Shown here piece by piece: positions 23,364 to 33,197 of a DNA stretch of 34,292 bases. The DNA lies in contig DBMK01000269.1 in the NCBI GenBank assembly GCA_002298885.1, positions 1 through 34,292 of the forward strand, in the 5' to 3' direction. The position numbers and the translations under genes are program-made. Position 1 is the first letter of the stretch, and every line of letters begins with the position of its first letter. This stretch comes from Anaerolineaceae bacterium UBA700 (lineage in GTDB: Bacteria; Chloroflexota; Anaerolineae; Anaerolineales; Anaerolineaceae). A model generated the notes under the pieces. The model was not told the DNA's origin. It saw only the letters and a program-made list of their open reading frames with translations, and did not search any database.

Positions 23364-26300
23364 ATGAAACACAATATCAGTCGTTTCATCAGCCAGAACC
23401 GGTATATCGTGGCCGTGGCTGCCATTCTGGTTATCGCCGCGGGCATCTACCTGGCCTGGCGCGCCGTCCAGCCGCAGGGGAATGGCGGACACATCGTTCC
23501 CATCCAGGTCGGGGGGACCGGTCAAACAGGAGGCCTATCCACTATGGGAAGCGTTCTTTCATTGGCGTCCTTCCGGCTGAGCGAAGGCAAGGCTCAACCC
23601 CAGTCCGTAACACCTGTCCCGCTGGCAGCCGGCGACCCGCTTTCGCCCCAGGAGATCCAGCAGATTCTATCCCGCCTGCCGACCCTTACCGTCGACCCGG
23701 CGACCCAGGTCGATTTCAAGCTGCCCAAGGACCCCATCCCCCCGCCGCGCCCCGGGCAAACGATACCCCAGGCCTTTCCGCCGGCCGAATCGGCTCCGCC
23801 GGCGACGGTGGAGACCGGCCCCCTGGAAGTGCTGCGCTATTCGCCCGAAGGCGAAATCCCCATTGCCCCGTTCATCAACATCACCTTCAACCAGCCCATG
23901 GTGGCCCTGGATACGGTGAGCGACCTGGCTGCCGGGGCCGTGCCGGTGCAGATCGAACCGCCCCTGCAGGGCACCTGGCGCTGGCTGGGAACCAAGACCC
24001 TGAACTTCCAGTATGATTCGACCTTGATCGACCGCCTGCCCAAGGCCACCAACTATCATGTCACCATCCCGGCCGGCACCAAATCGGCCTCTGGCGGCGC
24101 GCTGGCCAAGACGGTGGAATGGAGCTTCAGCACCCCGCCCCCCAAGATGGCCTTCACCTACCCGGATAACCAACCCCAACCCCGCAATCCTTTATTCTTC
24201 ATCCAGTTCGACCAACGCATCGACCCGGCCGCCGTCCTGGGCCACATCCAGGTGACGGCAGGAAACCAGCGCCCCAGCATGGCACTGGTGGACGAGGCGT
24301 CCATCAAAGCCGATGACAAGCAGAAATGGCTGCTCGCAGACGCAAAGGAAGGTCGCTGGCTGGCCTTCCGGGCCAAAGAGGAACTGCCGGCGGATTCGGA
24401 GGTAAATGTTGTCGTTGGGGAAGGCACGCCATCCGCAGAAGGCCCACTGGTTACCGCAAGCGCCCAATCCTACTCCTTCCGCACCTACGCCGCCCTGCGC
24501 GTCGAAAATTCCAACTGCACCAACGGCAACGACTGCCCGCCGCTCTCCCCGTTCTACATCGGCTTCAATAACCCCATCGACGAAAGTGCGGTGACGGATG
24601 CCATGGTCAAGATCGACCCCGAGCTGCCGGGGGCGGTAGTCAACATCTTTGGTAATTCGATTCAAATCCAGGGCGCCAGCAAGGGTCAGACCACCTACAC
24701 GGTCACCTTGAGCGCCGATTTCCAGGACGTCTTCGGCCAAAAGCTCGGGCAGGATACGCAGGTAGTCTTCCACGTCGGCCAGGCCGAAGCCATGTTGTAC
24801 GGCCAGCAGGGGAATTTCGTCACCCTCGACCCGGCCGCCAAAAAGCCGGTCTTCACCGTTTTCACCATGAACCTCAAGGCATTGGACGTCAAAGTTTACG
24901 CCGTCCAGCCGGGCGATTATCCGGGATTTAAGGATTATCTGCGCAATTACTACCAGAATACGGTCAAAACCGGGGCGCCCGGGCGCCTGGTGCTGGATAA
25001 ATCGATGCCGATCGAATCGCCCAGCGACACCTTGAACGAGGTGGACATCGACCTGAGCAGCCTGATGGATGGTCCCTTCGGCCACTTCATCGTCATCGTC
25101 ACCCCGCCCAAGGCGCTGCTGGACAGCAACCCCAACCGCTACTGGCAGAACGTCATCGCCTGGGTGCAGGTGACCCAGATTGGCCTGGACGCCTTCAATG
25201 ATCAAACCGACCTGGTCGTGTGGGCCTCGGCGCTCAAAGACGGCGCCCCGCTCGAAGGGGTTGCTATTTCGGCCGGCCCCTCTGGGACTCAGGTGGCCTC
25301 CACCGGTGCTGACGGCACGGCTCGCCTCGCGATCCCCAACGGCGCCAGCTACCTGGTCGCCAGCCGGGGCGCCGACCAAGCCATCCTGCCGCGCAGCCCC
25401 TACCCGTGGAGCGACGAGACCTGGAGCCGAAACTCGCAGGTCGATGAGCTGCGCTGGTACGTGTTCGACGACCGCCAGATGTATCGCCCGGGCGAGGAAG
25501 TCCACTTCAAGGGCTGGCTGCGGCGCATCGGCGCCGGACAAAATGGCGATGTGGGCCTGGTGGGCGGCGCTGTAACTTCGGTGAGCTACCAGGTGATTGA
25601 ATCCCAGGGCAATGTGGTGGGCAACGGCAGCGTGCAGGTCAACGCCCTGGGCGGATTCGACTTCGTGTATAAGATCCCGGATGCCATCAACCTGGGCTAC
25701 GCCAGCCTGAACCTGACCGCCAACGGCGGGGGCATGAACGGCATGCAGTTCGGCCATTCCTTCCAGGTCCAGGAGTTCCGCCGGCCCGAGTTCGAGGTGA
25801 CGGCCCGTCACGAGACCGAGGGACCGTACTTCGTCGGCTCGCAGGCCACGCTGGCGGTGGACGCCAATTATTACGCCGGCGGCCCGCTGCCCAACGCAGA
25901 CGTGACCTGGCAGGTGACCTCGTCGCCAGGGCAGTATTCTCCGCCCAACTGGCCCGATTTCACCTTCGGCACCTGGGTCCCCTGGTGGTCCCGCTACGGC
26001 GTTAGCGATGTTTATGTCAAAGGATTCCCGCCCGGAGGCTCGCAGGGCAAAGTAGAGACTTTCAGCGGCAAGACCAACGCCGGCGGCAGCCATTTCCTGC
26101 AGGTGAATTTCGATTCGCTAGGCGGCCTGCAGCCGGTTAGTGTGGTCGCCGAGGCCACGGTAATGGACGTCAACCGTCAGGCCTGGTCCGGCAGCACCAC
26201 GCTGCTGGTGCATCCCGCCAGCTTGTACGTGGGCCTGCGCGGCGACAAGATTTTCGTCGACCAGGGCACCCCGCTGAAGATCGATTTTATCGTCACCGAC

Positions 26301-29300
26301 CTGGACGGCAAGCCGGTGGCCGACCGCCCGGTGGAGGTGAAAGCTGCCCGCCTGGAATGGAAGTACACCAATGGATCCTGGCAGGAAATGGAAGCCGACG
26401 TCCAGACCTGCAGCCAGGGCTCCAAGACTGAGCCTTCTACCTGCACGTTTAACACCCCCATCGGCGGCAGCTACCGCATCACCGCCACGGTGAGCGACGA
26501 GCAGGGCCGCCAGAACCAGAGCCAGCTCACGCGTTGGGTCAGCGGCGGCAAAATCCCGCCGGCGCGCAACGTCGAGCAGGAGCAGGTAACCCTGATACCG
26601 GATAAGAAGACTTACCAGCCCGGTGACGTGGCGCGCATCCTGGTCCAGTCGCCGTTCAGCCCGGCCGAAGGCCTGCTCACGGTCAGCCGCAGCGGCATCT
26701 TGTATACCCACCGCTTCTCGCTGCCGGAAGGTTCGGCCACGCTCGAGGTGCCGATTGAGGATCGCTTTGTCCCCAACCTGAACTTGCAGGTGGACGTGAG
26801 CGGCTCGGCGCCGCGCACCGACGACCAGGGCCAGGCCCTGCCCGGCGTGCCGGCTCGCCCGGCATACGCCAGCGGGCAGTTGGACCTGAGCATCCCGCCT
26901 CAAACGCGCACCCTGGCGCTCGAAGTTAATCCCGACCAGAAAGAACTTGAACCAGGCGGCGAGACCACCCTGCACGTCACCGTCAAGGATGCTAAAGGCC
27001 AGCCGGTCTCTGGCTCCGAGGTGGCAGTGGTGGTGGTTGATGAATCGATCCTGGCGCTGACCAATTACGCCAGCCCGGACCCGCTGAGCGCCTTCTACAC
27101 CGAACGCTACCCGGAACTGGCGAGCATCTACGCCCGCGCCAGCCTGGTGCTGGCAAATCCGCTGGCCCTCACCGGCCAGGCCGGCGATCACACCCAAAAT
27201 GAAATGGCGCTGAAAAGCGTCGAACGGCAAGCCGCCGGCGCGGCCGCCCCCATGGCCGCTCCAGCAGCAACATCGGCTCCGGCAGCCGCCCAGGCACCGG
27301 CCATGGACAGCTTCTACGGCGGAGCCAATGCTCAAGGAGCCTCCACGCCCATCCGCGTGCGCATCGACTTCAATCCCCTGGCCACATTTGCCGCCGCCGA
27401 ACAGACCGACGCCGGCGGGAACGTGCAGGTGCAGGTGAAGCTGCCAGACAACCTCACTCGCTACCGCGTGATGGTGGTGGCGGTGGACGGCAGCGGCAAG
27501 CAGTTCGGCGAGGCCGAGACCAGCCTGTTGGCCCGCCTGCCGCTGATGGTGCGTCTCTCGGCGCCGCGTTTCCTCAACTTCGGGGATAAGTTCGACCTGC
27601 CGGTGGTGCTGCAGAACCAGACCGACGCCGCCATGAGCGTGAACGTGGCCGTGCGCGGCACCAACATCGCCCTCACCGGTAGCCAGGGCCTGAAGGTGAA
27701 TGTCCCGGCGCGTGACCGGGTTGAAGTGCGCTTCCCGGCCGCCACCCAGATGGCCGGCACTGCCCGGCTGCAGGTCGCGGCCGTTTCAGGGTCGGCGGCA
27801 GATGCGGCCAACGCCGAGCTGCCGGTCTACACCCCGGCCACCTCCGAAGCCTTTGCCACCTACGGCGTGATCGACTCGGGTTCCGTCCTGCAGCCGGTGG
27901 CGGCGCCTACCGGTGTCTTCGCTCAGTACGGCGGGCTGGAAATCACCACTTCCTCCACCGCCCTGCAGTCACTGACCGACGCCGTGCTCTACCTGGTGTC
28001 CTATCCTTTCGAATGCACCGAGCAGCTATCCTCCCGCATCCTGGCGGTGGCTTCCCTGCGCGACGTGCTGACGGCTTTCAATGCCCCCGGGCTGCCCTCG
28101 CCGGCCGAAATGGAAGCAGCCGTGAAGAGCGACATCGAGCGCCTGAGCGCCCTGCAGAACGACGACGGCGGGTTCCCCTACTGGCAAAGGGGCAAGGAAT
28201 CCATCCCGTTCAACACCATCCATGCCGTCCATGCCCTGTACCGGGCCGGCGCCAAGGGCTTCAGCGTGCCTGCCGACGTGCAGCAGCGCGCCCTGGCCTA
28301 CCTGCAACAGATCGAGAGCCACTATCCCTCCTGGTACGGCCAGCACACCCGCTGGACGCTGAGCGCCTACGCCCTCTACGTGCGCAACCTGATGGGCGAC
28401 CGCGATCCGGCCAAAGCGCTGAAGCTGCTGAATGACGCCGGGCTGGACAAGCTGCCCATGGAAGCCATCGGCTGGCTGTGGCCGGTGCTCAAGGATGCCC
28501 ACGATGCCGCCGGGCAGCTTGATGCCATCCGCCGCTTCGTCAATAACCACACCGTCGAAACCGCCGGGGCGGCCAACTTCACCACCAGCTACGACGAGCA
28601 AAGCTACCTGCTGCTCTCCTCCGACCGCCGCACGGATGCGATCCTGCTGGATGCGCTGATCGGCGACAACCCCAAGAGCGACCTGATCCCCAAGGTGGTT
28701 AACGGCCTTCTGGCGCACCGCACCGCCGGGCGCTGGGACAACACCCAGGAAAACGTGTTCGTGCTGATTGCCCTGGACCGCTACTTCAACACCTTTGAAG
28801 CCCAAACGCCGGATTTCGTGGCCAAAATCTGGCTGGGCGAGACCTACGCTGGCAGCTCCGAGTTCAAAGGCCGCACCACCGAGCGCCACGAAACGGATAT
28901 CCCCATGTCCTACCTGGTGGACCCGGCCAAGGGCGGCGGCGCAACCCAGAACCTGATCCTGAGCAAGGACGGCGATGGGCGCCTCTACTACCGCCTGGGC
29001 CTGCGCTACGCCCCCACCGATCTGGACTTGAAACCGCTGGACATGGGTTTTGTGGTCGAGCGCGTTTACGAAGGGGTGGATAACCCCTCTGACGTTACCA
29101 AGGATGCCGACGGCGTGTGGCACATCAAAGCCGGGGTGCGGGTGCGGGTGCACCTGACCATGGTGGCGGATAACCGCCGCTACCACGTAGCCCTGGTCGA
29201 CCGCCTGCCGGCGGGCCTGGAGATCGTCAACCCGGCGCTGGACGTCTCGCAGAGCATCCCGCAGGACCCGAACAGCCCGGATTACCGCTACGGCTGGTGG

Positions 29301-29510
29301 TACTGGGGCAGTTGGTTCGAGCACCAGAATCTGCGCGACGACCGGGCTGAAGCCTTTACCTCGCTGTTGTGGGACGGCGTCTACCAGTACACCTACATTG
29401 CCCGGGCCACTACCCCCGGCCGGTTCATCGTTCCGCCCGCCAAGGCCGAGGAGATGTACTCCCCCGAGACGTTTGGTCGCAGCGGCAGCAACGTCGTCAT
29501 CGTCGAATAG
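23364..29510 (+). CDS. Large bacterial alpha-2-macroglobulin with intact thioester motif
   Basis: The 2048-residue protein is anchored by an N-terminal helix (about 13-31) with the rest outside the membrane. Ig-like domains occupy about 150-480. The MG2 region begins near 698 (RQMYRPGEEVHFKGWLRR), with further MG domains after it. An Ala/Pro-rich stretch at about 1290-1315 is a likely protease bait segment. The alpha-2-macroglobulin core (about 1330-1430) is followed by the thioester motif CTEQ at 1551-1554 and an alpha-helical thioester domain, then a terminal MG domain (about 1920-2048). The family traps proteases by bait cleavage and covalent coupling. It is longer than E. coli YfhM (about 1650), mostly through the N-terminal domains. 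The usual partner gene, penicillin-binding protein 1C, is not adjacent. The ribosome site is weak. Confidence 0.93.
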   Translation: MKHNISRFISQNRYIVAVAAILVIAAGIYLAWRAVQPQGNGGHIVPIQVGGTGQTGGLSTMGSVLSLASFRLSEGKAQPQSVTPVPLAAGDPLSPQEIQQILSRLPTLTVDPATQVDFKLPKDPIPPPRPGQTIPQAFPPAESAPPATVETGPLEVLRYSPEGEIPIAPFINITFNQPMVALDTVSDLAAGAVPVQIEPPLQGTWRWLGTKTLNFQYDSTLIDRLPKATNYHVTIPAGTKSASGGALAKTVEWSFSTPPPKMAFTYPDNQPQPRNPLFFIQFDQRIDPAAVLGHIQVTAGNQRPSMALVDEASIKADDKQKWLLADAKEGRWLAFRAKEELPADSEVNVVVGEGTPSAEGPLVTASAQSYSFRTYAALRVENSNCTNGNDCPPLSPFYIGFNNPIDESAVTDAMVKIDPELPGAVVNIFGNSIQIQGASKGQTTYTVTLSADFQDVFGQKLGQDTQVVFHVGQAEAMLYGQQGNFVTLDPAAKKPVFTVFTMNLKALDVKVYAVQPGDYPGFKDYLRNYYQNTVKTGAPGRLVLDKSMPIESPSDTLNEVDIDLSSLMDGPFGHFIVIVTPPKALLDSNPNRYWQNVIAWVQVTQIGLDAFNDQTDLVVWASALKDGAPLEGVAISAGPSGTQVASTGADGTARLAIPNGASYLVASRGADQAILPRSPYPWSDETWSRNSQVDELRWYVFDDRQMYRPGEEVHFKGWLRRIGAGQNGDVGLVGGAVTSVSYQVIESQGNVVGNGSVQVNALGGFDFVYKIPDAINLGYASLNLTANGGGMNGMQFGHSFQVQEFRRPEFEVTARHETEGPYFVGSQATLAVDANYYAGGPLPNADVTWQVTSSPGQYSPPNWPDFTFGTWVPWWSRYGVSDVYVKGFPPGGSQGKVETFSGKTNAGGSHFLQVNFDSLGGLQPVSVVAEATVMDVNRQAWSGSTTLLVHPASLYVGLRGDKIFVDQGTPLKIDFIVTDLDGKPVADRPVEVKAARLEWKYTNGSWQEMEADVQTCSQGSKTEPSTCTFNTPIGGSYRITATVSDEQGRQNQSQLTRWVSGGKIPPARNVEQEQVTLIPDKKTYQPGDVARILVQSPFSPAEGLLTVSRSGILYTHRFSLPEGSATLEVPIEDRFVPNLNLQVDVSGSAPRTDDQGQALPGVPARPAYASGQLDLSIPPQTRTLALEVNPDQKELEPGGETTLHVTVKDAKGQPVSGSEVAVVVVDESILALTNYASPDPLSAFYTERYPELASIYARASLVLANPLALTGQAGDHTQNEMALKSVERQAAGAAAPMAAPAATSAPAAAQAPAMDSFYGGANAQGASTPIRVRIDFNPLATFAAAEQTDAGGNVQVQVKLPDNLTRYRVMVVAVDGSGKQFGEAETSLLARLPLMVRLSAPRFLNFGDKFDLPVVLQNQTDAAMSVNVAVRGTNIALTGSQGLKVNVPARDRVEVRFPAATQMAGTARLQVAAVSGSAADAANAELPVYTPATSEAFATYGVIDSGSVLQPVAAPTGVFAQYGGLEITTSSTALQSLTDAVLYLVSYPFECTEQLSSRILAVASLRDVLTAFNAPGLPSPAEMEAAVKSDIERLSALQNDDGGFPYWQRGKESIPFNTIHAVHALYRAGAKGFSVPADVQQRALAYLQQIESHYPSWYGQHTRWTLSAYALYVRNLMGDRDPAKALKLLNDAGLDKLPMEAIGWLWPVLKDAHDAAGQLDAIRRFVNNHTVETAGAANFTTSYDEQSYLLLSSDRRTDAILLDALIGDNPKSDLIPKVVNGLLAHRTAGRWDNTQENVFVLIALDRYFNTFEAQTPDFVAKIWLGETYAGSSEFKGRTTERHETDIPMSYLVDPAKGGGATQNLILSKDGDGRLYYRLGLRYAPTDLDLKPLDMGFVVERVYEGVDNPSDVTKDADGVWHIKAGVRVRVHLTMVADNRRYHVALVDRLPAGLEIVNPALDVSQSIPQDPNSPDYRYGWWYWGSWFEHQNLRDDRAEAFTSLLWDGVYQYTYIARATTPGRFIVPPAKAEEMYSPETFGRSGSNVVIVE

Positions 29511-29528
29511 TTGAATAAAAGCAGGCAT

Positions 29529-29573
29529 AAAAATCAAGGGAAGGCAGCCATTGCCTGCCGTCCCTTGATTTTT
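29529..29573 (+). terminator. Intrinsic terminator of the alpha-2-macroglobulin gene
   Basis: The arms AAAAATCAAGGGA and TCCCTTGATTTTT pair perfectly and continue after one mismatch into GGCAG/CTGCC around a short loop. The 3' arm ends in five T residues. It starts 18 bp after the stop codon. The A-rich left arm would also give a U tract on the minus strand, so it may act in both directions. Confidence 0.85.
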
Positions 29574-29589
29574 AAGGCGAATTTTTCAT

Positions 29590-29658
29590 GTAGGGTGGGT
29601 GAAGGGGCGATCATACCGTTAAAAAATCCATTTCCAGCGCCCCGAAACCCACCATCCG
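29590..29658. repeat. Dispersed palindromic element, copy C
   Basis: The ends GTAGGGTGGGTGAAGGGGCG and CGCCCCGAAACCCACCATCC are imperfect inverted repeats and closely match copy A at 9321-9388. Where copy A has GTTGGG in one arm and CCCAAC in the other, this copy has GGTGGG and CCCACC, so the pairing is kept. It lies between the alpha-2-macroglobulin terminator and the stop of the hydrolase gene at 29663. Confidence 0.65.
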
Positions 29659-29662
29659 GTAA

Positions 29663-30772
29663 TCAATCAGCCAGATTATTTTCCCCCGCCAGCACGTCCT
29701 CCCGCATTATCCGCCGGATTCTCTCCGGCTCTTCGAACATTGGGCTGTGGGCCGACTGCTCGAAGGTGTAAAAACCTTTTAACGGCGCTTTCAGGCTGTC
29801 GTAGTAGGATTTAGACTCCGAGTAGCAGACGGTGTAATCGTGTTTTCCGGAAAAGAAATAGGTCGGCAGATTGAGCCCCGTCACCTGTCCAGTGAGGTCC
29901 GTGGCCAGCGCCGTATTCCACAGTTTGCGCTTGGAGAAAATTTTGCCGCGCCACAGGGCTGCCTTTTCGGCCAATGTATACTCTTTACTCAGCCACGACG
30001 GCACAAAGATGCCGGTGACCACCGATTTCATGTCGCGGGTCGTACCGATGCCCAGGGTGTGCATGGCTTCGTCGCGCAGCGCATCGTAAGCAGCCGGGAG
30101 CGGGACGGTCATAGAAGGTGGCGCGCCCTCAAGCCTGCGCACCATGTTCGTGTTTCCGTTCGTTTTGTACTGTTCGAGCATGTACGCGTAGGCGATGTTT
30201 TCCGACCGGATCTGGTATGAAATTTGGGATATGCCGATGTAGGCGTGGAACAGCTCCGGGGCACGCGCCGCTGCCTGGATGCCTATGAAGCTCCCCCACG
30301 AATGGGCCATCAGGTAGATCTTTTCTTTACCGAAGCGGGTGCGTAAATAATTTGCCACCCCCAGCGTATCGGAGATGAACTGTTCCACCGTCATCGTCTC
30401 TGGCGGGATGCTGGTGTGGAAGGAGAGCCCCGAACCGCGCTGTTCCCACCAGCACACGGTGAAGATATCTTCCAGCCCGGTCGGATACCGCCGGGTCAGG
30501 TAGTACTCGGGCATCCCCGGTCCCCCATGCAGAAAGAGCAGCACCGGATTCTTCCCATCCCTGCTCTTGATAAACATCCCCTGGTCCGCGCCGTTGATAG
30601 TAACGTGGATTTTTTCCGCAATGCTTCCCGCCAGGAGGCTTCCGTTTTCATCTAGAATTGGCCTGGGTTTTCCGGGACTCAATAAAAACAATGCGATCAC
30701 AAGAATGAGCAGAAAGGCCAAAAAAATGGATAAAATGATCAGCATTGAAAGTAATGCCTTTCGGTAGTGCAT
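29663..30772 (-). CDS. Membrane-anchored alpha/beta hydrolase, proline iminopeptidase-like
   Basis: The 369-residue protein begins with a single hydrophobic helix (about 7-32), so the catalytic domain is probably outside the cytoplasm. The hydrolase core has the oxyanion segment LFLHGGPGMPEY (about 79-90), nucleophile Ser158 in AHSWGS, an acid in FSGKHDYTV and the histidine in EQSAHSPMFEEP. HGGPG with this layout is characteristic of the proline iminopeptidase (S33) group, but esterases and lactonases share it, so the substrate is open. No clear ribosome site precedes the first ATG. A Met at residue 10 has AAAGG about 11 bases upstream and is an alternative start. A 133-bp palindromic element separates it from the upstream reductase gene. 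Confidence 0.8.
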   Translation of the reverse strand: MHYRKALLSMLIILSIFLAFLLILVIALFLLSPGKPRPILDENGSLLAGSIAEKIHVTINGADQGMFIKSRDGKNPVLLFLHGGPGMPEYYLTRRYPTGLEDIFTVCWWEQRGSGLSFHTSIPPETMTVEQFISDTLGVANYLRTRFGKEKIYLMAHSWGSFIGIQAAARAPELFHAYIGISQISYQIRSENIAYAYMLEQYKTNGNTNMVRRLEGAPPSMTVPLPAAYDALRDEAMHTLGIGTTRDMKSVVTGIFVPSWLSKEYTLAEKAALWRGKIFSKRKLWNTALATDLTGQVTGLNLPTYFFSGKHDYTVCYSESKSYYDSLKAPLKGFYTFEQSAHSPMFEEPERIRRIMREDVLAGENNLAD

Positions 30773-30825
30773 GGTTTATCTTACTTTATTCATTAATCCA
30801 AACTGCCACCCAAGTCCTGAATCTT

Positions 30826-30958
30826 ACCTCACCCCCAGCCCCTCTCCATGGAATGGAGAGGGGAGCGCTCAGTGAAAGTAAATATGAGACTTATTCACCA
30901 GGTAGGAATTGCCTACTCCCCCTCTCCATTCCATGGAGAGGGGGGCGGGGGGTGAGGT
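30826..30958. repeat. 133-bp inverted-repeat element with nested hairpins
   Basis: The arms at about 30826-30865 and 30915-30958 are near-perfect inverted repeats (CCTCACCCCCAGCCCCTCTC on one side, its complement on the other), separated by about 50 bp. Each arm is itself a hairpin, with CCCCTCTCCA pairing to TGGAGAGGGG around a short loop. There is no ORF. It has the form of a non-autonomous mobile palindrome or REP-like doublet. It lies between the genes at 30772 and 30970 on the minus strand. Confidence 0.75.
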
Positions 30959-30969
30959 CAGTTTCAATA

Positions 30970-31950
<981 letters not shown>

Positions 31951-31994
31951 TGGATCCTCCTTCTGAACAATACTGTGTAAAGCCAACGATAAAA

Positions 31995-33197
31995 TTATGC
32001 GGTCTGCAGTACAGCCTTTGACCGCTGCTCTTTGACAAAAACCAGCCCGATGAATCCGGCCAGGGCCAGCCCCGCCCACAGGGCGAACGGCAGCCTGGGG
32101 TCGGTTAACGCCAGGCTGTTGCCCACCAGGGGTGCAATGGTGTTCCCCAGAGAGAGGAACACCATCATCAACCCTGAGGCGGAACCGGCGTAATCAACGC
32201 CTACACCATCGACTTCCAGGATCATGGTGACGAACAGTCCCATAAAGCCATCCCTCCCCATCCCGGCGATGATCACCGCCACCCAGATCAGGCCTCCCTC
32301 CACCACGGACAGTAATCCCACCCCGGTCAAAAGGAGCAGCAAGACGGGCAGGAGCACGCCCTTGCGCTGGCCCAGCCGGTCGGAGAGCAGCGCAATCGGG
32401 ATGATAAAGACGAGGCTAACCAGGTTGAAGGCCGAAAAAGCTTGGTCCGCCAGCAGCGTCGGCCAGCCGGCGGTTTGCAGGTAGGTAGGCAGGTAGCCCA
32501 ACACTCCCTGGATGCAGCCGCTGATGCCCATGATGAGCAGGCTCAACAGCCACAACATGCGCAGCCGCATCACGTGGGCGATGGCCACGCGCATAGGGAT
32601 AGCCGAGGTTGTCCCGCCGAAAGCAAGGCCGTGCTTAGGCGCCGCATTGGTCAACAGCCAGGGAATTGCCAGCAGCATGCCCAGCGCGCCGTACAAGTAA
32701 AGCACATTACGCCACCCGCCCAACTGCGGCGAAAGCACGCTGGCACTGAACAGCGAGGCGAGGATGAATCCCAGCGAAACCCCCATGGAAAGCACCCCGT
32801 TTGCCAGGCCAAGCTGGCGTGGCGGGAACCAGATGCCGCAGATTTTGATGTTGTTGAGGATCACCAGGGGAACCAGCAGGCCCATCAGGATGATTGCCAG
32901 CATCAGGGTGCTAAAATCCGTCGCCGCGCCCCGCAATGCTCCGGCCGCGCCGGTCAGCAGACAGGCGGCAATGAGCACGCGCTTGGGCCCAAACCGGTCG
33001 CCGATCGCCCCTCCGAACAGGGCAGTGAATACGCTGGGCAGTGAGCCCATCCCCCAAAGCAGGCCAACTTGAACCACGTTGAGGTTCAAGGCCGTGGATA
33101 TTTCGGGGAACAGTACGGATAGGCTCATCACCGGCAGCCCGACCAGGATCGAATTGGTAAGGCCTGCCAGGATGAGGACGTACCAGCGATATTTCAT
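31995..33197 (-). CDS. MFS transporter
   Basis: The 400-residue protein has 12 predicted helices. The MFS motif A-like loop between helices two and three reads GGAIGDRFGPKRVLIAACLL, with a matching half-way loop LLSDRLGQRKGVLLPVLL after helix eight. The substrate class cannot be assigned with confidence; the overall look is that of anion or organic-acid type or cyanate-like importers. The start overlaps the stop of the upstream aldo/keto reductase gene by 4 bp, so it is translationally coupled to it. A second reductase gene follows, which suggests uptake of a compound that the two enzymes then reduce or oxidise. Confidence 0.88.
   Translation of the reverse strand: MKYRWYVLILAGLTNSILVGLPVMSLSVLFPEISTALNLNVVQVGLLWGMGSLPSVFTALFGGAIGDRFGPKRVLIAACLLTGAAGALRGAATDFSTLMLAIILMGLLVPLVILNNIKICGIWFPPRQLGLANGVLSMGVSLGFILASLFSASVLSPQLGGWRNVLYLYGALGMLLAIPWLLTNAAPKHGLAFGGTTSAIPMRVAIAHVMRLRMLWLLSLLIMGISGCIQGVLGYLPTYLQTAGWPTLLADQAFSAFNLVSLVFIIPIALLSDRLGQRKGVLLPVLLLLLTGVGLLSVVEGGLIWVAVIIAGMGRDGFMGLFVTMILEVDGVGVDYAGSASGLMMVFLSLGNTIAPLVGNSLALTDPRLPFALWAGLALAGFIGLVFVKEQRSKAVLQTA

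Noticed and set aside
24192..26093. 633-residue minus-strand ORF inside the alpha-2-macroglobulin gene
   Set aside because: It is an antisense shadow caused by GC-rich codon bias. It has no recognisable domain and the plus-strand frame has clear family motifs throughout.
28026..29537. 503-residue minus-strand ORF over the thioester domain region
   Set aside because: Antisense shadow of the alpha-2-macroglobulin gene, with low-complexity His/Gln/Val composition and no domain.
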